Positions 1 to 6,283 of a DNA stretch of 13,164 bases are shown here, one piece after another; the stretch's first letter is position 1; each line of letters starts with the position of its first letter. Source of the DNA: Hadesarchaea archaeon. GTDB taxonomy: Archaea > Hadarchaeota > Hadarchaeia > Hadarchaeales > Hadarchaeaceae. A program made the position numbers and the translations under genes. Below the pieces are notes generated by a model. It had not been told where the DNA came from and made no database searches. It worked only from the letters and a program-made list of their open reading frames with translations. Location: positions 1 to 13,164 of the forward strand of contig JAOUPD010000024.1 of NCBI GenBank assembly GCA_029880065.1, given 5' to 3'.

Positions 1-248
1 TCCCCGAGAATGTGCCCTGCTTTTTCCGAGAGATCGATAAATCCTCTGCCAGCGTTCAAGAGCCCAAGTTCGCGTAGCTCCCGCAAATGGCTGCTGAGCG
101 CCTGTCGAGTTATGCCGAGCTCCTCTGCTAATGCTGCTTGCGTCTTCTTGACCCTCCGAACTCGCATCACCTTGCCCTCGTTGAAGAGCTTGCGCAAGAT
201 AGAGAGCTGGCGTTCGGTTAACTCGGCCTCCTTCGGCATGGGGATCAT
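1..248 (-). CDS. Winged helix-turn-helix transcriptional regulator (partial, C-terminus outside window)
   Basis: An open frame enters from the left edge on the minus strand; 82 residues are visible with no stop. Residues about 11-65 form a winged-HTH: a first helix ('LTERQLSILRKLF'), then 'TQAALAEELGITRQALSSHL', a textbook helix-turn-helix, then 'RELRELGLL' leading into a wing ('NAGRGFIDLSEKA'). The basic stretch 'RVRRVKK' precedes the HTH. The class resembles MarR/ArsR/Lrp-like archaeal regulators, but I cannot assign a named family or a ligand because the C-terminal half is missing. The start may be ATG 248 or ATG 239 (three codons later). No strong Shine-Dalgarno is visible, and a TATA-like GTTAAATC lies about 36 nt upstream, which fits a leaderless transcript. 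The gene is divergent from Alba. An inverted repeat just upstream of its start suggests autoregulation (inference). Confidence 0.75.
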   Translation of the reverse strand, partial: MIPMPKEAELTERQLSILRKLFNEGKVMRVRRVKKTQAALAEELGITRQALSSHLRELRELGLLNAGRGFIDLSEKAGHILG

Positions 249-264
249 CAAATGTCAAACTAAA

Positions 265-280
265 CTTTACAAAAGTAAAG
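265..280. promoter_or_regulatory. Perfect inverted repeat CTTTAC-AAAA-GTAAAG upstream of the HTH regulator
   Basis: The two 6-bp arms at 265-270 and 275-280 are exact reverse complements around an AAAA spacer. The element lies 17 bp upstream of the regulator's start, between a TATA-like GTTAAATC (about 281-288, read on minus) and the coding region. There it would cover the expected transcription start. This is the usual geometry for an autorepressor operator. Binding by the adjacent wHTH protein is inferred. Confidence 0.5.
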
Positions 281-323
281 ATTTAACCTTTTCGTCCTCG
301 CGTCTCTATTTCCCCAAGGAATA

Positions 324-426
324 CCGAAAGTAAACTCAAAATTTATTTTAAGACTAAATTAGAACCAAAATTTATTTATAACGACCAAAAGTATACCCAA
401 AAGGTATTTATTAGGGCCGAAAGTAA
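324..426 (+). repeat. Interspersed short motifs in the HTH/Alba divergent intergenic region
   Basis: The 211-bp gap between the divergent HTH regulator and Alba holds recurring motifs on the plus strand: CCGAAAGTAA at 324-333, CCAAAAGTATA at 385-395 and CCGAAAGTAA at 417-426. A related AAAGTAAA lies inside the inverted repeat at 272-279. CAAAATTTATTT also occurs twice, at 337-348 and 366-377. These may be binding sites for the divergent regulator, or chance recurrences in A+T-rich promoter DNA. Spacing is not regular. Confidence 0.35.
371..412 (+). promoter_or_regulatory. Candidate TATA boxes for the Alba gene
   Basis: Two TATA-like sequences precede Alba: TTTATTTATAA (371-381) and GGTATTTATTA (403-413 region). 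A purine-rich Shine-Dalgarno (GGGAGG, 445-450) follows, nine bases before the ATG at 460. Alba is therefore expected to have a real 5' leader, unlike several neighbours. I cannot tell which box is used. Confidence 0.45.
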
Positions 427-459
427 GAGAATTGATAAAAACAAGGGAGGAAAGGTACA

Positions 460-780
460 ATGGCTGAAGAGAAACCTACAGTTGAAGAGAAACCTGCAGC
501 GAAAGAAACACCCGCTGGGGAAAACACCGTTTTTATCGGAATAAAACCGGTGATGAACTACGTACTTGCAGTGATAACGCAGTTCAACATGGGGACTGGT
601 GACGTCACCCTCAAGGCACGAGGTAAAGCGATTAGCAGGGCCGTCGACGTTGCGGAGATAACCAGGAATCGCTTCCTGCATGGTTTAGCTGTGCGAAACA
701 TTTCGATTGGGACTGAAGAGCTCAAGGGTGAGCGCGGCTTAGTTAGTGTTTCTACCATAGAAATAGTGCTTGGCAAGTAA
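460..780 (+). CDS. albA: Alba family DNA/RNA-binding chromatin protein
   Basis: This is a small archaeal nucleoid and RNA-binding protein that forms dimers coating DNA. The 106-residue product carries the family hallmarks: 'KPVMNYVLAVITQF' (29-42), the central 'LKARGKAISRAVDVAEI' (51-67) and 'TRNRF' (68-72), followed by the strand 'VSVSTIEIVLG' near the C-terminus. Residues 1-20 are an acidic/proline-rich extension with an EEKP repeat, ahead of the core that starts near 'NTVFIGIKP'. In Sulfolobus Alba the acetylated Lys16 lies in 'IGKKP'; here that position is Ile28 while the following Lys (Lys29) is kept, so the classical acetylation site is absent. The start is supported by GGGAGG nine bases upstream. 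A T7 run after the stop is a likely terminator, so the gene is probably monocistronic. Confidence 0.96.
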   Translation: MAEEKPTVEEKPAAKETPAGENTVFIGIKPVMNYVLAVITQFNMGTGDVTLKARGKAISRAVDVAEITRNRFLHGLAVRNISIGTEELKGERGLVSVSTIEIVLGK

Positions 781-796
781 ACACTTTCCGCGCTCT

Positions 797-808
797 ATTA
801 TTTTTTTG
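797..808 (+). terminator. T-rich archaeal terminator after Alba
   Basis: Seven consecutive T residues (801-807) lie 21 bases past the Alba stop with no strong hairpin before them, which is typical of intrinsic archaeal termination. Confidence 0.5.
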
Positions 809-821
809 CCCCTTGCCCAGT

Positions 822-830
822 TTTTAAAAG
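822..830 (+). promoter_or_regulatory. TATA-like box for the KH protein/aspS operon
   Basis: TTTTAAAAG at 822-830 lies about 38 bases before the TTG start at 864. The expected transcription start is then around 850, giving a very short leader and agreeing with the lack of a clear Shine-Dalgarno. Confidence 0.4.
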
Positions 831-863
831 CCCTTAAATCAACAGAGCGAAGAACTACTGGGT

Positions 864-1373
864 TTGAACTTGCGAGCACCTATCTGCAATATTTGTCTCA
901 AAAGCGGCATTCTCTGTCAGGGTTGCGAGAGTAGGGTAAAAGATGGCAAGATTTCCGAACTCGATGTCAAAATATCACGGACTCTATTCGAGCTCGCACA
1001 AAAGCACCGCGGGCTGGAAAAAATAAATTTTAAACACGCAATCGATGCTGGCAATTTGATTGCCCTCGTCGTCAGGCGGGGAGAAATACGTTTCGCCGTG
1101 GGGAGGGGTGGCAAAGTGGTCCGGGCGCTCGAGCGCAGATTTCAAGCCAAAATCCGCATAGTCGAGGAAGGCACCGAAACTCGTAAGTTAGCACAAGACC
1201 TTCTGACCCCGGCAAAGCTCCTGGGTGTCAACGTTCTCTATGCTGGAGGTAAGAAGGAGTATCGTGTGAGGGTGCCACATTCGCACCTGAAGCGCCTCCC
1301 CGCCAGCATCAACGGGATTCAAACCGTTCTAGCAAAGCTAACTAATAAAAACATTAAACTTGCATTTGAGTAG
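864..1373 (+). CDS. Zinc-finger/KH-domain RNA-binding protein (NusA-like)
   Basis: The product (169 aa) has an N-terminal four-cysteine finger (Cys8, Cys11, Cys18, Cys21; CxxC-x6-CxxC). A KH-type RNA-binding fold follows, whose GxxG loop is 'GRGG' (80-83) inside 'FAVGRGGKVVRALERRF'. The remaining C-terminal region ('LLGVNVLYAGGKKEYRVRV') may be a second degenerate KH-like unit. KH proteins of this archaeal type are usually annotated NusA-like; RNA binding is supported by the motif, but the target is unknown. The gene lies seven bases upstream of aspS and is very likely cotranscribed with it, suggesting a translation or transcription-elongation role (inference). The start is uncertain: TTG 864 and TTG 870 are both possible, and both keep the finger intact. 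No strong ribosome-binding site is visible. Confidence 0.8.
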   Translation: MNLRAPICNICLKSGILCQGCESRVKDGKISELDVKISRTLFELAQKHRGLEKINFKHAIDAGNLIALVVRRGEIRFAVGRGGKVVRALERRFQAKIRIVEEGTETRKLAQDLLTPAKLLGVNVLYAGGKKEYRVRVPHSHLKRLPASINGIQTVLAKLTNKNIKLAFE

Positions 1374-1380
1374 GGACTAG

Positions 1381-2700
1381 ATGAAGCTTGATGAATTAGG
1401 GAACTGGCGGCGAACACACCTTTCCAATGAGGCCACGCCCAAGCTGGCCGGTGCAGAAGTCGTGGTGATGGGGAGGGTCGGCGATGTCCGCGACCTTGGA
1501 GGGATCAAATTTTTCATTCTTTCTGATATTTCCGGCTCAATCCAAGTTACGGCGCCGAAGGCCAAAACGGACAAAAAGATTCTGGGTAAGATAGACAGCT
1601 TAACCCAAGAGTCAACGGTGGCGGTGAAAGGTAAGGTCGTAGCCGCAGAGCAGGCCCCGCGCGGTGTCGAGGTTTTGCCGTCGGAGATTAGAATTTTGAA
1701 CCTCGCCATCACCCCACTGCCACTTGACCCAAGAGGACGGGTAAAAGCTAACTTGGATACCCGCCTAGATGCTCGGGCACTGGACCTCCGCCGCTCGGAG
1801 TCGCTCGCGATCTTCAAAATTCGCCACCAAGCACTTCAGAGCGTGAGAGATCATCTCATTTCAGAGGGACTCATTGAAGTGAACACGCCAAAAATCGTAG
1901 CGACCGCGACCGAGAGCGGCGCCGCACTTTTTCCCATTTCCTACTTCGAGCGCGAGGCTTTCCTGAGCCAGAGCCCCCAGCTCTATAAGGAGGTGCTCAC
2001 GGGCTGTTTCGAGCGCGTCTTTGAGGTTGGGCCAATCTACCGCGCCGAGGAGCACGACACGCCGCGACATCTGAACGAGGCAATTTCAATCGATATCGAG
2101 GTCGCGTATGCAACGGCTGAGGACGTGACGAAAATTCTAGAAGATTTAATCGTTAAAGTCTTCTCGCAGGTAAAGCGAACATGTGCTAAGGAACTGAAAG
2201 TGCTCGAGCGCAAGCTGGAGGTCCCGAGAAAACCGTTCCCGCGCATAACTTACGATGAGGCCCTCAAGAATTTGGAACAAGCGGGAGTAAAAGTTCCTTG
2301 GGGTGAGGACTTGCCGACTCCAGCGGAGCGAAAACTCGGCGAACTGGTCGGTGGTGCTTATTTTGTGATTGACTGGCCGATGGCGACCAAGCCATTTTAC
2401 ACCATGCCGAAGCGAGATGACCCAAAGCTTGCAGATGCGTTCGACTTGATGTATGGAGAAATCGAGTTAGCTTCGGGTGGAACACGTGTCCACCAAGAGA
2501 CTCTACTCGTGAAACAGCTCAAACAAAAGGGGTTGAATCCGCAGAGCTTCGAATCTCACCTTCAGAACTTCCGGACTGGTTTACCCCCACACGCTGGGTG
2601 GGGTCTTGGACTAGATCGTCTGACGATGGTCCTTACCGGAGCCGAAAATATTCGAGAATGCGTCCTGTTCCCGCGGGACAGGAAAAGGCTGACCCCTTAA
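1381..2700 (+). CDS. aspS: Aspartyl-tRNA synthetase, archaeal type (probably non-discriminating Asp/Asn)
   Basis: This class II synthetase charges tRNA with aspartate. The 439 residues show an N-terminal OB-fold anticodon-binding domain (about 26-110, including 'VRDLGGIKFFILSD'). The catalytic domain has 'FLSQSPQLYKE' (194-204), motif 2 in 'FEVGPIYRAEEHDTPRHLNE' (214-233) and motif 3 'GWGLGLDRL' (406-414). It ends at 'LFPRDRKRLTP', as archaeal/eukaryal AspRS do, and lacks the bacterial GAD insertion. By my alignment to the Thermococcus enzyme, the position of its Lys85 is Pro93 here. A proline at this site is associated with non-discriminating enzymes that also make Asp-tRNAAsn. The position of Trp26 is Gly34, which is neither the discriminating Trp nor the usual His. 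The ATG start sits seven bases after the KH gene, and the stop is four bases from the convergent reductase stop. Confidence 0.97.
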   Translation: MKLDELGNWRRTHLSNEATPKLAGAEVVVMGRVGDVRDLGGIKFFILSDISGSIQVTAPKAKTDKKILGKIDSLTQESTVAVKGKVVAAEQAPRGVEVLPSEIRILNLAITPLPLDPRGRVKANLDTRLDARALDLRRSESLAIFKIRHQALQSVRDHLISEGLIEVNTPKIVATATESGAALFPISYFEREAFLSQSPQLYKEVLTGCFERVFEVGPIYRAEEHDTPRHLNEAISIDIEVAYATAEDVTKILEDLIVKVFSQVKRTCAKELKVLERKLEVPRKPFPRITYDEALKNLEQAGVKVPWGEDLPTPAERKLGELVGGAYFVIDWPMATKPFYTMPKRDDPKLADAFDLMYGEIELASGGTRVHQETLLVKQLKQKGLNPQSFESHLQNFRTGLPPHAGWGLGLDRLTMVLTGAENIRECVLFPRDRKRLTP

Positions 2701-2704
2701 ATCT

Positions 2705-3895
2705 TCACATCAATCCTTTGAGCTTCCACATAAGTTTTGGACTAACTTTCATTAACACCTTCAGCATGTCGGTCAGGCTTATCTTCTCGAACTCCACTCC
2801 CTGCAGAGCCTTCGCGAGTCGATCGAGCTCCTCGTCGGACATGCTCAAAAACACTTCTTTAGCCTTAAGGTAGCGCTCCAACTTTTTCCCCATCTGTTTG
2901 CGCCAACGCTTTTCGTATTCCTTAAGTTTTTTCTCTGAAACATCTCCAGAAGCTACCGCTTTCGCCGCGACTTCCCCTGCTATATTTCCAGCACGCATGG
3001 CCGAGTCGATCCCGCCGCCCGTCAGAGCGTTGACCTGACGAGCTGCATCACCAACTATCAACAAGTTATCTTTGAATGTCTTCGGTATTGGGCCACCGAC
3101 CGGTACCCCGCCACCATTTATTTCAATTACCCGCCCCTTCTTGAGCCCAGGCATAGAATTGACAAAGTCTTTCAAGTAATCTATCGCTGGACGCTGCATA
3201 CGGCTGCCAAGGATACCTATGCCGACGTTCGCCATGTCCCTGCCCTTCGGGAACACCCAAGCGTAACCGCCGGGGGTGATTCTGCTCCCAAAATAGTACT
3301 CCATTACCTCCGACGACTTAATGTCGATGCCAACCATCTGGAACTGCGCGCATGACTCTATGTCCACCAGTTTGAGTGCAGTGTTAACGCCAGCCCAGCG
3401 TGCCACCCTGGAAACGACGCCATCCGCAGCTATCACGATCTCTGCCCTAACTTCCATTCTGCCGTCAAAGCTGCTGGCCTTCACGCCGGCGATTTTCTTT
3501 CCACCCATCAGCAAACTATCTACCAAAGTTCCAACCCTTACGTCCGCGCCCTCTTTGGCTGCGAGCATCGCGAGGTGCTTGTCGAAAACCTTTCGATCTA
3601 AGATGAAGCCAACCTTACCGTGCACTACTTTTTTCTCTGCTATCGAAACTTCGAGACCAGATGGTGAAATGAGTTTAACCGCGTTCACCTCCCCAGCTAT
3701 CCATCGGGGATTCGGCTTTATCCCAAGATCTAACAGCGGCTCCTCCGCCAGTGCTTCACCGCACTGTACCGGAACCCCGAGTTCGCGCCGCTTATCAAGC
3801 AACAAAACTTCTGCCCCGGCTCTGGCAGCCGCCCGAGCAGCCATCGACCCTGCTGGGCCCGCCCCCACTACTACGATATCATACTTTTCTTTCAA
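2705..3895 (-). CDS. Geranylgeranyl reductase family FAD-dependent oxidoreductase (archaeal lipid saturation)
   Basis: Members of this family use FAD to hydrogenate the geranylgeranyl chains of archaeal ether lipids. The 396-aa product has the N-terminal dinucleotide-binding loop 'VVVGAGPAGSMAA' (8-20), the 'VQCGEAL' cysteine motif (Cys45), a second FAD motif 'AADGVVSRVARWAG' (156-169), the substrate-pocket signature 'YAWVFP' (211-216) and the C-terminal 'VGDAARQVNALTGGG' (281-295). The length is normal for digeranylgeranylglycerophospholipid reductase. Other family members act on menaquinone or polyprenols, so the exact substrate is inferred. The start is TTG (3893-3895), with GGGGGCGAT about eight bases upstream. 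The gene overlaps the upstream ferredoxin by 17 nt, implying translational coupling and that the ferredoxin is the electron donor. The stop is four bases from the convergent aspS stop. Confidence 0.92.
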   Translation of the reverse strand: MKEKYDIVVVGAGPAGSMAARAAARAGAEVLLLDKRRELGVPVQCGEALAEEPLLDLGIKPNPRWIAGEVNAVKLISPSGLEVSIAEKKVVHGKVGFILDRKVFDKHLAMLAAKEGADVRVGTLVDSLLMGGKKIAGVKASSFDGRMEVRAEIVIAADGVVSRVARWAGVNTALKLVDIESCAQFQMVGIDIKSSEVMEYYFGSRITPGGYAWVFPKGRDMANVGIGILGSRMQRPAIDYLKDFVNSMPGLKKGRVIEINGGGVPVGGPIPKTFKDNLLIVGDAARQVNALTGGGIDSAMRAGNIAGEVAAKAVASGDVSEKKLKEYEKRWRKQMGKKLERYLKAKEVFLSMSDEELDRLAKALQGVEFEKISLTDMLKVLMKVSPKLMWKLKGLM

Positions 3896-4067
3896 CCGTT
3901 ATCGCCCCCGCCGGACATAATTTTGCGCAGATTCCGCAGTTATTGCAGCTTTCATCAGCTCGAACATAGGCATCCGCCACTTCGATTGCGTTTACAGGGC
4001 AAACGCTTGCGCACGCACCGCACCTTATACAAATGTTTGTATCGACCTTCATCCCCACATGCCCCAA
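3879..4067 (-). CDS. 2[4Fe-4S] ferredoxin
   Basis: This is a 62-residue bacterial-type ferredoxin with two complete CxxCxxCxxxCP motifs: Cys13/16/19/23 and Cys41/44/47/51. Each set supplies three ligands to one cluster and the fourth to the other. It is a soluble electron carrier. It overlaps the downstream geranylgeranyl reductase by 17 nt, which suggests that it feeds electrons to that flavoenzyme. A low-potential donor of this kind is known to be needed by some archaeal reductases. The start may be ATG 4067, which gives a near-leaderless transcript from the TATA at 4089-4097, or ATG 4052, five codons later. The product is complete from either. Confidence 0.93.
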   Translation of the reverse strand: MGHVGMKVDTNICIRCGACASVCPVNAIEVADAYVRADESCNNCGICAKLCPAGAITVERKV

Positions 4068-4071
4068 AAAT

Positions 4072-4089
4072 TAGTAGCTATCACTACTA
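4072..4089. promoter_or_regulatory. Palindromic operator candidate TAGTAG-CTATCA-CTACTA
   Basis: The arms at 4072-4077 and 4084-4089 are perfect reverse complements around a 6-bp spacer. The element sits between the ferredoxin start (4067) and the shared TATA region (4089-4097). It therefore covers the expected ferredoxin transcription start and lies just upstream of the TATA box for the TrmB gene. It also contains TATCAC (4079-4084), which resembles one half of the palindrome recognised by Thermococcales TrmB-family proteins; the matching other half is not present. Binding by the divergent TrmB protein is inferred. Confidence 0.5.
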
Positions 4090-4097
4090 TTTATAAG
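4089..4097. promoter_or_regulatory. Bidirectional TATA box between ferredoxin/GGR and TrmB
   Basis: ATTTATAAG at 4089-4097 reads as a good TATA box on either strand. It lies about 25 bases from ATG 4067 on the minus strand and about 35 bases from TTG 4128 on the plus strand, so it could serve one or both divergent units. Confidence 0.5.
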
Positions 4098-4127
4098 CTT
4101 TTGCCTCGTTATATCAGTGGGGTACTC

Positions 4128-4826
4128 TTGATAGATGAAGAAAAACTCAGCGTTTTGCGTGGACTTGGTTTGACGGAATATGAAGCCAAAACCTACGTCG
4201 CATTAACATCGGTTAGATCAGCTGTTCCCCGCGAGGTCGCAGGTCTCGCTGGGATACCTTACCCCAGTACTTACGATGCCCTAGAAGCGCTCGTAAAAAA
4301 AGGGTGGGTCGAAGTCGCCCGAGGAAGGCCGAGACGCTATCGTGCGCGATCACCAGAATTGATTCAAAAAGAGTCTGTTGCCACTGTTGAACGCGTTTTT
4401 GGAGAACTTGAGAAAATCTATAGAAGTTCGATGAAAAGGGCCGAAACGCCGGAAATAATTTACACAATAGTCGGTAGAACTGGAGTTATCAAAAAAATTC
4501 AAGAAGTACTGTCGAGAGCGGAAAAAGAAGTCATCATAGTTCTTCCAAATTACGAAGAATTAGCAAGTTACCTAGACCAGATCTTCAATTCCCTAATCGG
4601 AAAGGGGGTCAAAATAAGACTTACAACCGAATCCGAGGTGTCTTTGAAAAACATCGAGGTTAGATTGCGTAAACCCATCCTCGCAGTTGATGTACTCGTG
4701 GATGAAAAAGAAGCCATCATCGGCTTACCGAACTACTCCGCTTGTGGGTGGGTGGAAAACCCCGTGATAGCTAAGCATTTCAAAGAGTTTCTTGAGCTTC
4801 TTTGGAAGAGTTCCAAAACTCAATAA
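4128..4826 (+). CDS. TrmB-family transcriptional regulator
   Basis: The predicted 232-residue product begins with the TrmB winged-HTH ('LRGLGLTEYEAKTYVAL' at 10-26, then 'VAGLAGIPYPSTYDALEALVKKGWVEV' across 38-64). A helical linker ('VATVERVFGELEKIYRSS') follows. The C-terminal effector-like domain ('EKEVIIVLPNYEEL', 'AVDVLVDEKEAIIGLPN') resembles the phospholipase D-like fold in this family. TrmB proteins often bind sugars, but no ligand can be read here. I chose TTG 4128 because the domain starts there, GTGGGG lies five bases upstream and a TATA box lies about 35 bases upstream. An in-frame ATG at 4059 would put the promoter inside the gene and overlap the ferredoxin start. Divergence from ferredoxin/GGR suggests it controls them and itself (inference). 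Confidence 0.88.
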   Translation: MIDEEKLSVLRGLGLTEYEAKTYVALTSVRSAVPREVAGLAGIPYPSTYDALEALVKKGWVEVARGRPRRYRARSPELIQKESVATVERVFGELEKIYRSSMKRAETPEIIYTIVGRTGVIKKIQEVLSRAEKEVIIVLPNYEELASYLDQIFNSLIGKGVKIRLTTESEVSLKNIEVRLRKPILAVDVLVDEKEAIIGLPNYSACGWVENPVIAKHFKEFLELLWKSSKTQ

Positions 4827-4846
4827 CCCGCTAACAAAAATGCATC

Positions 4847-6091
4847 TTACCCAAAATCCGTCAGCGTGCGTTGAGCTTTTGGCGGTAGGGTTGTGGCAAG
4901 CTCAAAAGGGATTTCAAGATGACCGTATCGTCCCCCTCCACCTGGAACCACCTTCAACTCGCCCGCCCTAAATGCCTTGATTACCGCTGTAACTTTAGCC
5001 CCAGCTGTATTCGCGAGCTCCTCCGAAGGCACGTCTATGAGCACTTCAATCTCGTTACCGAAACGTGCGACGAGCTTCTCCCACATCGATTGAACTCCCG
5101 GCGCGTGCGCATTTTTTTCTCCCAGCGCCAATGCAATAACTTCGGCGAGAGGCGCTATTCGTAAGTAGTTGGGTCTGTGAGGCGGATGTTTTGGCTCTGG
5201 GTAATCGGCAAGCTCATTGACACGGTCCCAGACCCCCTTCTTGACCCACCCGCCGCATTTATCGCAACGCCATCGCGATGCCTTCGCTTGCTCAAACGTG
5301 AACTGCTTGTAACAACGCGAACAGGCGGTCATGTGATATTTACCCAAGCGGGGGTCGAAACCGACATTCAGCACGATATGCCGTCCATTTTCCCGCTTGA
5401 TCGCTTTGATAATCTCAGCATAAGTCGGTTCCACCAGCTCGAAGCGGTTGAACTCGCGGCCTAATTTATCGGGCCAAGGGGAATGGGCATCGCTGTTAGC
5501 CAAGAAGGTAACGTCCCCAAGCTCCTCAATCTGATCCGCCATGGAGGTGTCCGCACTCAGCCCGAGCTCCAAGAATTTCACGTCTTTCACCCGGTCACCA
5601 TAGCAAGCCTTCATGCTATCAAACTCTTTGTACATGCTCGTCCATGGTGTGAAGGCGTGGCTGGGGCCGATCAAACAGTCATGCGCCAGCGCTATGTCAA
5701 CTATTGCCGGGGCATCCAACTCAACTCGTGCCCGCCCATCTACATTTATGTCACTTGAACGCTTCGCGAGCTCCTCACGCATACTTTCGACGGTGGAAAG
5801 GCAAGGTAGAAGAATTAGATGGTGGACGCGGTGCCTGTCCTCGACCTCAACCGTCAGAATGAACTTGATGTGGTAGCGGGGGTGCTCGAAGGTACCCTCC
5901 TCGATCTCCTCGAGCTCCGTCTTTATGTTCTCAAACCACCTAGGATGAAAAACATCGCCCGTGCCCACGAACGCCAGTCCCTTGAGTTTGGCCTGTTGCG
6001 CGATGGTGTCCAGAACCATCCTCGTGGAAGTTGCACCCGAGTATTTGGAATGTATATGTAGGTCAGCAGGATAGGTTTGGAGTTCTGACAA
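4847..6091 (-). CDS. Endonuclease Q-like PHP-domain DNA repair nuclease
   Basis: The 414-aa product matches the architecture of archaeal endonuclease Q (the TIGR00375 PHP family), which nicks DNA 5' of deaminated bases and abasic sites. The PHP metal-binding residues are visible: 'DLHIHSKYS' (10-18: Asp10, His12, His14), Asp46 in 'GTGDVFHP', Glu82 in 'TVEVE', His145 in 'PSHAFTPW' and 'NSDAHS' (199-204). A four-cysteine zinc module follows (Cys257, Cys260, Cys276, Cys279), then the C-terminal domain with 'PGGGGRYG' (383-390). The extreme C-terminus, 'QRTLTDFG', resembles a PCNA-interacting QxxLxxF motif. The start is TTG 6091; the PHP motif begins nine residues later and no ATG fits better. 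The gene has its own TATA box and is convergent with TrmB across 20 bp. Confidence 0.88.
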   Translation of the reverse strand: MSELQTYPADLHIHSKYSGATSTRMVLDTIAQQAKLKGLAFVGTGDVFHPRWFENIKTELEEIEEGTFEHPRYHIKFILTVEVEDRHRVHHLILLPCLSTVESMREELAKRSSDINVDGRARVELDAPAIVDIALAHDCLIGPSHAFTPWTSMYKEFDSMKACYGDRVKDVKFLELGLSADTSMADQIEELGDVTFLANSDAHSPWPDKLGREFNRFELVEPTYAEIIKAIKRENGRHIVLNVGFDPRLGKYHMTACSRCYKQFTFEQAKASRWRCDKCGGWVKKGVWDRVNELADYPEPKHPPHRPNYLRIAPLAEVIALALGEKNAHAPGVQSMWEKLVARFGNEIEVLIDVPSEELANTAGAKVTAVIKAFRAGELKVVPGGGGRYGHLEIPFELATTLPPKAQRTLTDFG

Positions 6092-6121
6092 GCGGATACC
6101 TACTCGATGTTGCGGTTCAAC

Positions 6122-6131
6122 GTTTTAAAAG
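6122..6131 (-). promoter_or_regulatory. TATA box of the endonuclease Q gene
   Basis: On the minus strand, CTTTTAAAAC is centred about 36 bases from the TTG at 6091. No convincing Shine-Dalgarno precedes that start, so a leaderless or nearly leaderless transcript is likely. Confidence 0.45.
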
Positions 6132-6283
6132 CTTAAGAGGATTCTACTCACCCTCACGCCCAAGCTTCATCTACCGACCAAACGTTCAAGAGGGTGCGTT
6201 GGCTCCAGAAAATATTGCAATATATTGGATTTTTAAAAATTGTCGCCACTTACGTACACATATTGTTATCTAGAAAAACAATT
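6132..6283. other. Intergenic region with two AT palindromes and a possible hairpin
   Basis: No gene is visible here. ATATTGCAATAT (6212-6223) and ATTTTTAAAAAT (6229-6240) are perfect 12-bp palindromes 5 bp apart. CACCCTC and GAGGGTG (6149-6155 and 6190-6196) can pair around a 34-nt loop. A short T run on the minus strand (6274-6278), six bases past the PAC2 stop, may help terminate the upstream operon. I found no tRNA and no convincing box C/D or H/ACA guide. Confidence 0.4.

Noticed and set aside
376..681. Minus-strand open frame over the Alba promoter
   Set aside because: It overlaps Alba, has no family resemblance, and begins in the middle of the Alba coding sequence.
2664..2682. GC-rich hairpin CCTGT...ACAGG as aspS terminator
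   Set aside because: It lies inside the conserved coding end of AspRS (LFPRDRKR), is not followed by a T-run, and the codons explain it.
3321..3920. 199-codon plus-strand open frame
   Set aside because: It lies fully opposite the reductase and is Ser/Thr/Pro-rich low-complexity, typical of an antisense shadow.
4059..4127. Longer TrmB start at ATG 4059
   Set aside because: It would place the TATA box and palindrome inside the gene and overlap the ferredoxin start; the family domain begins at the TTG 4128.
6100..6283. tRNA or box C/D guide RNA in the gap before EndoQ
   Set aside because: A GGTTCAA T-loop-like string is present, but no acceptor or anticodon stems, and no paired C and D boxes were found on either strand.
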